A stretch of 64,000 nt of DNA from CAMDPA01 sp964574325 (lineage in GTDB: Bacteria > Pseudomonadota > Alphaproteobacteria > Rhizobiales > Hyphomicrobiaceae). The DNA lies in the NCBI GenBank assembly GCA_964574325.1, contig CAZNMY010000009.1, forward strand, positions 1-64,000, read 5' to 3'. A program made the translations under genes and the position numbers. Position 1 is the stretch's first letter. Every line of letters begins with the position of its first letter. Shown in pieces: positions 1-8,820 of this stretch. The notes below the pieces were generated by a model. It ran no database searches. It worked only from the letters and a program-made list of their open reading frames with translations, and was not told the origin of the DNA.

Positions 1-82
1 AGCAGTGGCTCGGATCATGACGGTGCTCTTACACCACAGCTTGGGGCACGATCGGTTGGGAGCAGGCCGGGCCGTGAGGCCA

Positions 83-1558
83 TCAGAACTTGATGGTGGC
101 GCCCGTGTAGAACACGCCGACATCGTCGATCGCGTTCGACTTGCGAGTCTCGAGCGTCGTGCGGTTGATCATGGTCAGGTCCGCGGACGAGGACAGGTAG
201 CCCATGTAGAGCTTCATTGCGGCGGCATTGATGTCCTGCGTGACGCCGACGCCCCAGGTATTGGTCTCGGCCGTCTTGATGTTGGTCGTCGCGCCAGCGA
301 CGCCGGCGAACGGGTTCAGAACGTCGGCAGCGCCGACGGTCTCGAACGCCTGATTGCGGACGCCGCCATGGCTCTCATAGCTGGCGTAGCTGCCCCAGAA
401 GGTCGTGGAGCCGAGGCTGGTGAGCTTGGCGACCCAACCGGCCTGGATCCACCAGGAGCTGTCCTTGTTGTCGATCTCTGCGCCGTAGCCGGCACGGAGC
501 GAGTTGGCGACCTTGGTGCGGTTGTCGTCGGTGAGCTGGCCAGCGCCGCCCGACACGTAGAGGCCGGTCGGCACGTGCATGATGCTGGCGCTACCCGTGA
601 GAGCCGAGCACGACGTTGCCGAAACCGTAGCAGCCGGAACAGCACCGCCCTCGTTCGAGCACATCAGCATGTCCGGGCCGGAGAAGCTGGAGTAGCCGAT
701 GCCCGCAGCGACGCGGATCGCGCCGAACGTCTCGACATAGCGCAGCGCTGCCGACCAGGCATCATCCATGCCCCACGAGGCCTGGACGTTGAAACCGGTG
801 GACTTCGACTGGCCCAGGAAGAACGGCGAGGTGTACTTCACGCCCGAGAAGTCGGAAGCGTACACATAGTCGGCGGTGTTCGAGTTGTTGCGATGGAAGG
901 CGCGGTTCCAGTCCATTGCGCTGAGGCCGGCATTGCCGGTCGTGCCGGAACGGCGCAGCAGCAGGCCCTGATGAGCCCGGCCCATGGAGTAGCCGCTGCC
1001 GGAGAAACCATCCGGGCTCGCCAGATTGATCAGGTCGACGCTGTTGGCAGCCTCGCCCTGACGGCCGACCGAGATCATGCCGTAGGTGTTGGACTTGATC
1101 CACCAGTTGGCTTCGCGAAGCGAGACCGACTGGGTGTTGTAGGCCGGGATCTGCACGCCGTTGCTCGCGCCCAGAGCGAGCTGGTTGTAAGAGCTGGAGC
1201 GATAGGCGCGGATCTGCATCTCGATCTTGTAGCCGGCCGACCAGTCGCTGTTGATCTTGGCCGAGCCCTGGAAGCCGATACGGTTCTTCGTATCGTGGTT
1301 CTCGAGCACGAAGGTGTTGCTCTCGGACCCGTCGTTCCACCACATGATGGATTCCGACACCTGGCCGTACACCTGCAGCGAGACCTTGCGGTTGCCCTTG
1401 CGAGCCGTAGTGGCCTCGAGTTCGGCGACGCGCTCCTCGAGATCTGCGCAGCAGTTGCCGCCCAGGTCGGCAGCGTTGACTGCGGTCATTCCGGAAACCA
1501 GGCCCGCAACCGCCAGCATTGCTGCGCGGCTGATCGTGTTTACTCTTACCCCGTTCAT
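83..1558 (-). CDS. Alphaproteobacterial outer-membrane porin
   Basis: A 491-residue beta-barrel porin that should form a passive diffusion pore for small hydrophilic solutes. Residues 1-29 form a signal peptide with a hydrophobic core and cleavage after VNA. A short Cys pair (NCCADLEERVAELEA) opens a coiled-coil stretch of the kind that precedes the barrel in rhizobial porins. The rest is alternating beta-strand sequence rich in aromatic and Gly residues, ending in a C-terminal Phe (GATIKF), the usual signature for outer-membrane assembly. The length is typical of the family. The start has an AGAGGA element about 14 bases upstream. An AT-rich tract around 1700-1760 is a plausible promoter. 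Family identity is firm; pore selectivity cannot be read. Confidence 0.93.
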   Translation of the reverse strand: MNGVRVNTISRAAMLAVAGLVSGMTAVNAADLGGNCCADLEERVAELEATTARKGNRKVSLQVYGQVSESIMWWNDGSESNTFVLENHDTKNRIGFQGSAKINSDWSAGYKIEMQIRAYRSSSYNQLALGASNGVQIPAYNTQSVSLREANWWIKSNTYGMISVGRQGEAANSVDLINLASPDGFSGSGYSMGRAHQGLLLRRSGTTGNAGLSAMDWNRAFHRNNSNTADYVYASDFSGVKYTSPFFLGQSKSTGFNVQASWGMDDAWSAALRYVETFGAIRVAAGIGYSSFSGPDMLMCSNEGGAVPAATVSATSCSALTGSASIMHVPTGLYVSGGAGQLTDDNRTKVANSLRAGYGAEIDNKDSSWWIQAGWVAKLTSLGSTTFWGSYASYESHGGVRNQAFETVGAADVLNPFAGVAGATTNIKTAETNTWGVGVTQDINAAAMKLYMGYLSSSADLTMINRTTLETRKSNAIDDVGVFYTGATIKF

Positions 1559-2133
1559 AGCCCCATGATCCTCTGTGGTGCAAAACTATCACGCTTCGTG
1601 ACCGTCCAGCGACAAGCGCCAGCGCGCCTGCTGTCCTCGATCACATCTGCATGCCGGCCTTTCATCCATCGTTTCCGACGAGCGCAAGCGACACGAAAAA
1701 GTCCTATCTCACCGGCGCGGGAGAGTCGATTTTCATATTATTTTCAATAAATTGACATGCTTTAATAGAGGTGCGGTCGGCGTGACGGATTTGTGTCGCC
1801 TCAAGTGACTGGAGTAGCGCGATTTGAGGGCTGTCGCAGGCGTCATATTTCGGCGGACGCGATTGCCGAGGCGAGGTGCGAAATTGCATCACCGGACACC
1901 GATTCGCACCTCGGCGTTCGCTACGGCGCGCGAACGAACACTTGAACCGAGCACATGCGGCGACATGCGCGCTGGAGCAGCCTCGGGCTCGGGGGGGCTC
2001 GTGCAGGCGCGGCAGTTTCTCCAGCCCCGCTGGACCCACGTCGGTCTTGGGGATGGCGCGGCACTGATCTGCAAAAAGCTCGAATGACCTCGTCCAGCGG
2101 CGCCGCTCATCCCATCCGAGCCAACGCGATGCA
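1559..2133. other. Intergenic region upstream of the porin
   Basis: This 575-base gap holds the AT-rich putative porin promoter (about 1700-1760) and a large perfect inverted repeat at 1872-1913. Open frames on both strands show no recognisable domain, are rich in Arg and Ser, and lack convincing ribosome binding sites. I see no gene. Confidence 0.5.
1872..1913. repeat. 11-bp perfect inverted repeat
   Basis: CGAGGTGCGAA at 1872-1882 is matched exactly by TTCGCACCTCG at 1903-1913, with a 20-base loop. It lies about 220 bases downstream of the cupin gene and upstream of the porin on the same strand. It could be a terminator-like hairpin or an operator. No T-run follows on either strand, so a rho-independent terminator is not supported. 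Confidence 0.5.
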
Positions 2134-2697
2134 TCAGCTGTGCGAAAGCGTCTGATGGCTCTCGAGATTGTAGGTGTGCCGCGCCACACGGTCGAGCAAT
2201 TGTGCTTCGAGCCTGAGGACGATCGGCGGGGCGTCGCCGACCGCGGAGGTCTTGTGGATTTCTCCGGGCAGGAAGAAAGCGATCTCGCCTTCGTTCTGGA
2301 CGAAACGCTCGCCCGCGCGAAGCTCCGGCGCCGTCAAATCGGCCTTGTCGGTGTACGCCCAGGTGTACTTGGTCTGCTCGATCGCGCCCTTGTAAACGCC
2401 ATAGACGACATAGGACGCGCCATGGTCGTGCGCACGTGCGCCGCCGGTGGCTTTGCCCTTGGGCGTGAGTGACGTCATCAGGCAGAAGCCCGGCCCGGGA
2501 TGGCCGTAGGTGTCGTCGATGTGCAGATCGATGCGGCCGGGCTTGCCGCCGCCGCGCTGCTGGATCTCCTCCATCAGGCCCGGGCTCGCGAGCAGGGTCC
2601 GCATGTGCGCCGAGATGCCCTGCGCTTGCGCTCTCGCGTCCGGTGTGGTGGCGAACTCGTCCCTGACGGCGGCCACGAAACGATCGATCGCTCCCAT
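2134..2697 (-). CDS. Cupin-fold protein, possibly a thiol-dioxygenase-like enzyme
   Basis: A 187-residue cytosolic protein. The centre reads as a small beta-barrel: GGARAHDHGASYVVYGVYKG, then GERFVQNEGEIAFFLPGEIH. This gives the HxH and a later Glu/His that cupins use to bind a metal, as in the cysteine-dioxygenase-like group. The substrate cannot be assigned. ATG at 2697 was chosen because GGGAGAG sits 8 bases upstream and conserved-looking sequence begins there; the open frame extends further but without a better site. It stands alone between the porin and the stress-protein gene. Confidence 0.6.
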   Translation of the reverse strand: MGAIDRFVAAVRDEFATTPDARAQAQGISAHMRTLLASPGLMEEIQQRGGGKPGRIDLHIDDTYGHPGPGFCLMTSLTPKGKATGGARAHDHGASYVVYGVYKGAIEQTKYTWAYTDKADLTAPELRAGERFVQNEGEIAFFLPGEIHKTSAVGDAPPIVLRLEAQLLDRVARHTYNLESHQTLSHS

Positions 2698-3067
2698 CTC
2701 ACATCTCTCCCGATGAGGGCGACCTTGCTTTGCGGTGTCGCCCTTTGAAAATCTTTCCGGCGGCCAGGGTGCAACGGACCCCATCCACATGCAAGCCCGA
2801 CCGACAGCCCGATTGGATCAGCTCGCTGAACAAGGGTGGAGAATACGGGGTGACGAGGACCGAACCAGGATCGCGACCCGGTTCTGGCCCCCGGATGCCC
2901 CTCGGCCAGGGCCACGTCGCTGCCGGCGTCGCGCAGGCGCGGTCACAGCTCGTCAATTCGACCGAAATGGAACATGCCCCGGCCGGAGCATCGCATTCGT
3001 CCGCCATGGAAGACCCGGCGACCCGCACCGGCATGACTTGCGCGCCCCGAATGGCCCCGGGTGCGAC
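2698..3067. other. Intergenic region, no gene seen
   Basis: This 370-base gap lies between the cupin and the universal stress protein gene. Several overlapping frames are open, but none has a recognisable domain, a credible ribosome binding site or a residue composition like its neighbours. Confidence 0.4.
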
Positions 3068-3511
3068 CTACCGGACGACCATGACCGGCACGGTCGACTT
3101 GTTCAGAACCTTTTGCGCGACGCTGCCGATCAAAGCTCCTCTCAAGCCGCTGTGCCCGTGAGTGCCCATCACGATCAGATCACATCCCTGGCGCTCGGCA
3201 GCCTTGAGGATCTCGTCCTCGGGGAAGTCGCTCGTTGCATGCAGACCGGTAAAGGCGACGGCGGCAGCCTTGCACGCCTCCTCGACATACCCGAGCGCCC
3301 TGGCCGTAGCCTCGTCGATCAGCTTCTGATGTTCTTCGGGCTGGGCGTAGCCGACGGGCAAGTTGTACCGATAAACGATCGGGGTCGCCGGTGGGGCAGC
3401 GAAGAAAGCCGTGACCTTGGCTCCGACGGCCTTGGCCAGAGCCACGCCTTTAGCCACTGCCTTCTGGGAAGCCTCCGAACCGTCTGTCGGCACAAGAATG
3501 TTCTTGAACAT
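3068..3511 (-). CDS. Universal stress protein, UspA family
   Basis: A 147-residue single-domain USP. It begins with the typical MFKNILVPTDGSEASQKA strand-helix and ends with GTHGHSGLRGALIGSVAQKV followed by PVMVVR. The Gly-x2-Gly-x9-Gly-Ser pattern is the ATP-binding motif of the MJ0577-like branch, so this copy probably binds ATP. It lies 80 bases downstream of the transporter gene on the same strand. USPs often travel with ion or solute transporters, and a shared transcript is likely. The role is presumably stress-linked modulation, not catalysis. Confidence 0.93.
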   Translation of the reverse strand: MFKNILVPTDGSEASQKAVAKGVALAKAVGAKVTAFFAAPPATPIVYRYNLPVGYAQPEEHQKLIDEATARALGYVEEACKAAAVAFTGLHATSDFPEDEILKAAERQGCDLIVMGTHGHSGLRGALIGSVAQKVLNKSTVPVMVVR

Positions 3512-3591
3512 TTTGCACGCTCCCTTGTCGTTTGCGGTCCGCCACCACTATGGCGTGCGGACCGCATCTGCCTTGACAACGCGCAACCAGC

Positions 3592-4935
3592 TCACTTGGC
3601 GTACGGCAGCACCCAAATCAGCATGCCGATCGCGTAGCAGATCGCAGAGCTGACGAGTGTGAACGGGATGCTCCACGACAGGAACTCCCTGAGTGAGATC
3701 TTGCGATCCTCCTCCTTCTCGGCAAGCCGCAGCGCTACGTAGAGAGCGGGCGCGCCGGCCACCGTCATGTTGGAACCCAGTGTGCCCGCCCAGAGAACGA
3801 ACCAGTAGAGCGGCCAGGGCTCGATGCCCGCCTTGCCGAGCTCCTTGATCATGTTGAGGAAGGTGAGGATGTAGGCATCATGCTCCACGATGCCGACGAT
3901 CGGGATCGTCACCCAGTAGAGGATGGTGGCGCCGAGCGCGTAGTTCTCCTTGAAGAACGGCTTCATCCAGTTCGCGAACATGTCGAGGACGTGCGTCTTC
4001 TCCAGGCCGCCGACCAGTGCGAAAAGCGCGATGTAGAACAGGATGGCGCGCCAGTCGACTTCCTGCAGGATGTGCTCGAACGTCGGCGCATCCTTCAGCC
4101 TGGAGTGCAGCATCTCCACGATGAAGACCGTGATCACCGCGCCGGTCAGAGCGATGAAGCCCAGCGACGTGCCGATCCATTCCCGTGCGGCCATGGCGAT
4201 CACCGTCAGCAGGAACATGCCGCAGGCGATCTTGGCGAACAGCGGATCGGGAATGTCCGCCTTGATCGAGGCGATCCCCTCGGCAGAGGGCTTACCGATC
4301 TTGAGGAAGCCGTAAACCCACATGAAGGCCAGCGTGAGCACGAACGTGGCTATCAGGATCGGGAACGACGACGGGCGCCCGTGCTGCCAGATGAAATCGA
4401 AGAACTCGGCGCCTGCAACCGAGTGCAGCATCTGTGGGGGCAGATCGCCGATGATGAGTGCCGAACCCATGAAATTCGCCGAAAATCCGATCATCAGGAC
4501 GAGCGGCGTCGCAGGTATCCCCATCGCGCGGGCCAGCGGCAGGGCGACCGGCGCCATCATCAGGATGCAGACCACGTTGTCGATGAACATCGACAGGATG
4601 CCGGTGAGCATCGACAGGATCATGACGAGCAGCCCTGGCCGGCCTCCGGACCACTCGAGTGCTTTGACCGACATCCAGCTCGGCACGCCGGACTTGCCGA
4701 AGTAGCCCGCGATGATCCAGATTCCGATCAGGATCGCCATCACGTTCCAGTCGACGAGCTTGGCCGCCTCCACGTCCGACATGGTCCCCATCGCGATCAT
4801 GATGGTGACGCCGAGAAGCGCGGCGACGGTCGCATCGAGCTTGTTGATGACGATCGCTACGATCGTCGCCAGGAAGATCGCGATGGTCATCCATTGGACC
4901 ATCGATAGACCCATGTAGGTCATTGCTGTTGTCAT
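3592..4935 (-). CDS. Ion transporter superfamily permease (ArsB/NhaD/CitM-like)
   Basis: A 447-residue integral membrane protein with about eleven to twelve hydrophobic helices. Diagnostic segments are VAALLGVTIMIAMGTMS near the N-terminus, the re-entrant-loop-like FIDNVVCILMMAPVALPLA and, in the second half, SNMTVAGAPALYVAL. The FxDNxxxxxxxAP pattern is shared by ArsB arsenite pumps, NhaD sodium/proton antiporters and citrate/DASS carriers, so substrate is undecided; anion or sodium/proton exchange are both possible. ATG at 4935 is preceded by GGGGGGA at a good distance. It probably heads a two-gene unit with the downstream USP. Confidence 0.8.
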   Translation of the reverse strand: MTTAMTYMGLSMVQWMTIAIFLATIVAIVINKLDATVAALLGVTIMIAMGTMSDVEAAKLVDWNVMAILIGIWIIAGYFGKSGVPSWMSVKALEWSGGRPGLLVMILSMLTGILSMFIDNVVCILMMAPVALPLARAMGIPATPLVLMIGFSANFMGSALIIGDLPPQMLHSVAGAEFFDFIWQHGRPSSFPILIATFVLTLAFMWVYGFLKIGKPSAEGIASIKADIPDPLFAKIACGMFLLTVIAMAAREWIGTSLGFIALTGAVITVFIVEMLHSRLKDAPTFEHILQEVDWRAILFYIALFALVGGLEKTHVLDMFANWMKPFFKENYALGATILYWVTIPIVGIVEHDAYILTFLNMIKELGKAGIEPWPLYWFVLWAGTLGSNMTVAGAPALYVALRLAEKEEDRKISLREFLSWSIPFTLVSSAICYAIGMLIWVLPYAK

Positions 4936-5422
4936 GGTTTCCCCCCATTGACGATCGATTTGGAATTGGTGGTCGTGCCGCGCTGACGGCAGCCGTGCAG
5001 ATGCGCACGCAGGGCGTGCACGCTGCATGTCGATTTGGATCGGCGGACGCAGAATTCGCGCACGAAGCGCGTATTTTCACCGGGCACGTTTGGACACTCC
5101 CACGCGTGTCCAGTCCGACATCGCAGCGAGAAGCTGCCAGAGGGGCCCGGTCTGGAAGACATTGGCAGAGAATTGACGGTGTTACGGCTAACGGAGCTTT
5201 ACTGCGCGGTGAATGCGAGAGGATCGGGTGGTATTAATACGGGTCTCCGTCCGCGCCCGGGCAATTTTTCGATTGAATTCGAACAACATGCACGAGCCAT
5301 CGGTCTCCGCTCGAAGGCCGGAGCCGCTTCGGCCTGATGGCTAGGGTGTTGCCGCCTCGACGCAATTCCGAGGCGTCGTTCCGCCCGAGCCGCCCTTGTC
5401 GATGGGCCGCGGGGCGAAGTGT
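4936..5422. other. Intergenic region upstream of the transporter
   Basis: This 487-base gap separates the transporter start from the end of the response-regulator gene on the same strand. A 7-bp perfect inverted repeat, TGGACAC/GTGTCCA (5091-5097 and 5106-5112, loop 8), lies about 155 bases upstream of the transporter start and could be an operator. The tract around 5220-5290 is AT-rich. No gene is evident. Confidence 0.4.
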
Positions 5423-6037
5423 TCAGGGCGTCAACCGGCCCAGGCGTATCGCCTGCCGCACGAGAACGGCGACGCTCTCCGCCTGCATCTTCTCCATGAT
5501 CTGCACGCGGTAGCTTTCCACCGTGCGCGAGCTGATCTCCAGCCGCAGGGCGATTCCGTTGCTCGTGCAGCCCTCGACGACGAGATCGAAAACCTCCCGC
5601 TCGCGGGGCGTGAGCAGGCTGAAGCGGCGCTCGAGATCCTCGATCGACTGGCGGTTGGTCAGTCGTTCGAATGCCTGCGCCAGACAACGGTTGATCGCAG
5701 CGATGAGCAGCGAGTCGTTGATCGGCTTCTCGATGAAGTCTTCGGCGCCCGCCTTGATCGCCGCCACCGCCATCGGCACGTCGGCGTGCCCGGAGATGAG
5801 CACGACGGGCAACCGGATCGACCGCCGCGTCAGTTCCTGCATCAGCTCCAGCCCGTCCATGCCGGGCATCCGCACGTCGGCCACGAGACAGCCGGAGCGC
5901 GAGGTGTCGAGAGACTTGAGGAATTGTTGTGCCGATCCGAAAGTCGCGACGTCGTATCCGAGCACGCTCAGCAACTCGCGCAGGCCGTGGCAGACGGCGG
6001 GCTGGTCGTCGACGACATACACGGTCGGCTTGGTCAT
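5423..6037 (-). CDS. FixJ/NarL-type two-component response regulator
   Basis: A 204-residue regulator. The receiver domain (about 1-120) has the acidic pair DD at 10-11, phospho-acceptor Asp54 (LVADVRMPGMDG) and Lys104 (FIEKP), the same positions as in FixJ. A LuxR-type helix-turn-helix follows (about 140-195: LTPREREVFDLVVEG, then SSRTVESYRVQIMEKM). It should activate transcription when phosphorylated. The histidine kinase on the same strand, with one small gene between them, is the likely partner. Three 16-bp direct repeats lie 70-120 bases upstream of its start. The signal and target genes are unknown. Confidence 0.92.
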   Translation of the reverse strand: MTKPTVYVVDDQPAVCHGLRELLSVLGYDVATFGSAQQFLKSLDTSRSGCLVADVRMPGMDGLELMQELTRRSIRLPVVLISGHADVPMAVAAIKAGAEDFIEKPINDSLLIAAINRCLAQAFERLTNRQSIEDLERRFSLLTPREREVFDLVVEGCTSNGIALRLEISSRTVESYRVQIMEKMQAESVAVLVRQAIRLGRLTP

Positions 6038-6108
6038 GGGGCGGATGGCACCTGCAAGTGGGATCGCCGATGTGGCGCTTTACGGGCAGGTATAATACCT
6101 TTCTGGTG

Positions 6109-6156
6109 GTGCCGGATACTACTGGTGCCTGATACTGTCAGTGCCAGAGACTACTG
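6109..6156. repeat. Three tandem 16-bp direct repeats
   Basis: GTGCC recurs at 6109, 6125 and 6141 at exactly 16-base spacing. The units read GTGCCGGATACTACTG, GTGCCTGATACTGTCA and GTGCCAGAGACTACTG. They sit 72-119 bases upstream of the response regulator start, next to the near-palindrome GGTATAATACC at about 6089-6099. A regulator-binding array is possible, as is replication slippage. Confidence 0.6.
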
Positions 6157-6257
6157 ATACAAGATGCTGTTCGTGCAGCAGGCGATGCGGAGACCGCCGC
6201 GCTCTCCGTCTCTCGGGGAGGGCCGTCGGCTTCGAAGCGGGACATCGTTCAGGTGTG

Positions 6258-6593
6258 TTATTGACCGGGCAGGACCCCCAGCAGCCGCAGCGCTTCGGAC
6301 TTGTCGCAGATCATCGCGGCGGCAAAGCCGAACAGCACCAGAACGCCGGAAACGTCGAGCAACCGTTGATCTGCGCCACCCTGCAATCGCTTCGACGTCA
6401 GCGTCCAGCCGCCCAGAATGACGCCGGCCGAGATGACGACGAGGCCCACGACGGGCAGTACCGATTGAGCGGGCAGAACTGCGGTCACGACGCTGAAGAC
6501 GAGCGCGACGAAGACCGAGGCGGCGAGCAGTTCGCGCTCAGCGGAAGCAGCCGGCGTTTGCCGCGACTTCTTCTGTGGTAATGTTGTCGGCAT
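6258..6593 (-). CDS. Small two-helix membrane protein, unknown function
   Basis: A 111-residue protein. A basic, Ser/Lys-rich N-terminus (about 1-20) is followed by two hydrophobic helices (LLAASVFVALVFSVVTAVLP and VVGLVVISAGVILGGWTL), and a third hydrophobic stretch near the C-terminus (VLVLFGFAAAMI). No known domain was recognised. It lies between the histidine kinase and the response regulator on the same strand, so it may be co-transcribed and could modulate the kinase. ATG at 6593 has a weak GGGG element upstream. Confidence 0.5.
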   Translation of the reverse strand: MPTTLPQKKSRQTPAASAERELLAASVFVALVFSVVTAVLPAQSVLPVVGLVVISAGVILGGWTLTSKRLQGGADQRLLDVSGVLVLFGFAAAMICDKSEALRLLGVLPGQ

Positions 6594-6723
6594 TCCGAGC
6601 CCCTGAGGAGACGGCTGGCCGATAGTTTGCGCGCGGAGGGCGAGGAAAGAAAATTCGTAATGATGTGGGGGTAGATTTACGGATGGCGTTCGCAGCCGTC
6701 CCAACCTGCGGTCGCGACCCTCT

Positions 6724-8403
6724 TCAGCGCGAGGCCGGCATCGCACCTCCGGCAGGCAGCGCAAATCGGAATTCGGTCTCGCCGGGTGCCCAGGAGCTGA
6801 GCCAGATCCGCCCGCCGTGCGCCTGGACGATGGTCTTGCAGATCGAAAGTCCCAGACCGATGCCGTCGGGCCGGGTCGTGTTCAGCGGCTCGAACACCGC
6901 GTCGATCTGATCGGATGCGATTCCCGGACCATTGTCCCGGACCGCGATCTCCACCCATTTGCCGCCGTCCGTCGTCCGCGCCGAGACGTCCACCCGTCCT
7001 TCCGCTTCCACGGGGATGGCGTCGATCGAATTCTTGACGAGGTTGATGACGACCTGCCCGAGCTGAACGCGGTCTGCATGCACGACCGGCAAACCGGAAG
7101 GCACGTCGATTTTCAGGACGATCTTGCGCGACTTGACCATGGGCTCCATCAGTGCGGCGGCCTCGGCCAGCTCGACCTTGACGTCGAGCGTGCTGATGTG
7201 TGGCTCCCCGCGCCGTAGAAACTCCCGCATCCTCTTGATCACCGAGGCGGCGTGGTCGACCTGCTCGATCATCGAGTTGAGGTTCCGCTCGATCCGGCCG
7301 ACGTCCTGGTCCGGCGCGCGCATCAGCTCCTGAACCGATCGCGCCAGCGCCCGCGCGGCCGTCATCGGCTGGTTGATCTCGTGCGCGAGGGCCGCCGCCA
7401 TGCCGCTCGCCATGTTGAGGCGGGCCGTGCGAGCGGCTTGCGCTTCCAATTCGTGCAATCTCAGGCGTGCCTCTTCCGCCTCGACGTGTGCCGCCTGCCG
7501 CTCACTGACGAGGCCGCCGACGATCAGGCCCGTCAGTGTGAGGACGAGCATCAGAACCTGATACTCGGTGAACCGCGACAAGTCGAAACCGTGCCAGTGC
7601 AGCACCGCGACGAGCCCGAGCTGCGAGATCGCGAGTGCGGCACACGCACCGTCGATGCCGTGTCGCACGGCAGCGATCACCACCGGCACGAACAGGAGAT
7701 AGAACAGGCTTTGACCGAGCGGCCCGGGCGGGCGCACGACGACGAGCAAAGTCACCGAGATCGCGACCAGCAGGAGCAGCAATTCTGCGAACGCCCCCTT
7801 CGGAAGGATCGGTCGACGCCCGAGCCGCGCCACGATCCGCAGCACCAGTGGCGTCACGACCGCAATGCCGATCACGTCCCCGACGATCAGCGGAACCGAG
7901 GTGCTGCCGATGTCGGCGAGGCTGAAGTGCCGCGTGGCCAGCAGCAGCAGCCAGAGCTGTACCGCTTCGGCCAGCGCCCCCGCGAGACCGGCCGCCACGA
8001 GGATGAGGATGTCGCGCGTCCGCAGGAGTTGCGGCCCGAGATGGAGCCGGCGGCCCGCGATGGTGGCAACCGCAGTGTAGGAGACCGCGATCGCCGCACT
8101 CATCGCCAGGAGAACACCCCAAGGCAGCTCGCTGCGCACCACGAGCACCTGAGCCAGAAACACGCCGCCCAGAAGCGCGAGCCCGACCTGCTGGCCGCGC
8201 AGTATGATCATCGCGAACATCACACCGAGGCCGGGGTTCCACGGCGTGACCGGCAGATCGTTGTGCTCGTGCAGGAAGCTGAGCCACTCGAGACCGACGT
8301 AGGCAGCGAGCAGCGCCAGCGTGAGCATGAGCGGCGGCATCTGGATGCGCGACGGGATTGCGAGGTCGCCGCTGCTTGTGCGCGACGGAGGGCTGTTCTG
8401 CAT
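6724..8403 (-). CDS. MASE1-type membrane sensor histidine kinase
   Basis: A 559-residue kinase. Residues 20-300 form about eight hydrophobic helices with MASE1-like segments (PWNPGLGVMFAMIILRG, VPLIVGDVIGIAVVTPLVL). The cytosolic half has the dimerisation/phosphoacceptor box ALAHEINQPMTA with His341, the N box around Asn454/Asn458, DNGPGI with Asp490, and the G2 box GIGLGL near 515. The HEINQP form is that of the FixL/DctB-like group, which fits a FixJ-type partner. MASE1 ligands are generally unknown. The 6-bp inverted repeat CCTGAT/ATCAGG (8430-8446) just upstream may be an operator. Confidence 0.88.
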   Translation of the reverse strand: MQNSPPSRTSSGDLAIPSRIQMPPLMLTLALLAAYVGLEWLSFLHEHNDLPVTPWNPGLGVMFAMIILRGQQVGLALLGGVFLAQVLVVRSELPWGVLLAMSAAIAVSYTAVATIAGRRLHLGPQLLRTRDILILVAAGLAGALAEAVQLWLLLLATRHFSLADIGSTSVPLIVGDVIGIAVVTPLVLRIVARLGRRPILPKGAFAELLLLLVAISVTLLVVVRPPGPLGQSLFYLLFVPVVIAAVRHGIDGACAALAISQLGLVAVLHWHGFDLSRFTEYQVLMLVLTLTGLIVGGLVSERQAAHVEAEEARLRLHELEAQAARTARLNMASGMAAALAHEINQPMTAARALARSVQELMRAPDQDVGRIERNLNSMIEQVDHAASVIKRMREFLRRGEPHISTLDVKVELAEAAALMEPMVKSRKIVLKIDVPSGLPVVHADRVQLGQVVINLVKNSIDAIPVEAEGRVDVSARTTDGGKWVEIAVRDNGPGIASDQIDAVFEPLNTTRPDGIGLGLSICKTIVQAHGGRIWLSSWAPGETEFRFALPAGGAMPASR

Positions 8404-8820
8404 TTCGTGACTCTGCTGCCTGGACCGCTCCTGATCTTATATCAGGCGACGAGAGCCGCGATCACGATTTCGGCCAGCGCCTCCCCGTCTCCCGTGCCGC
8501 TCGGCGAATTCGGTCGCAGGCGCGCCCGGCGGGCTCGGATCCCGGGATGTCGGCGAAAGATGTGGCGGCACTCGACGAGGTTGCGAGTGCGCAGGCCAAC
8601 CTGCGGGAGGATCGAAGCCCGCAGGGAGCGGCGGTGCGACAGGATAGAGTCTGCCGGCACCAGCTCCGGATTCACAGGAAAGTGCCGCACCTCTGGATCT
8701 ATACCACTGGATAGATCGCGCCCGATCAGATGTCGCCATCCATCGGCAGCGCGAACGCGTCCGTCAGCCGCTCCGGCCTCCAACTCACCGACGCCGGAGC
8801 TTCGATCTGCGTCGGCAGAA
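8404..8820. other. Intergenic region between the kinase and the Bug protein gene
   Basis: This 417-base gap contains an inverted repeat (8430-8446) close to the kinase start. Several short open frames exist on both strands, but none resembles a known protein. A decayed gene fragment cannot be excluded. Confidence 0.35.

Noticed and set aside
1704..2189. 161-codon frame upstream of the porin
   Set aside because: Overlaps the putative porin promoter and the cupin end; Arg/Ser-rich and without similarity to anything I recognise.
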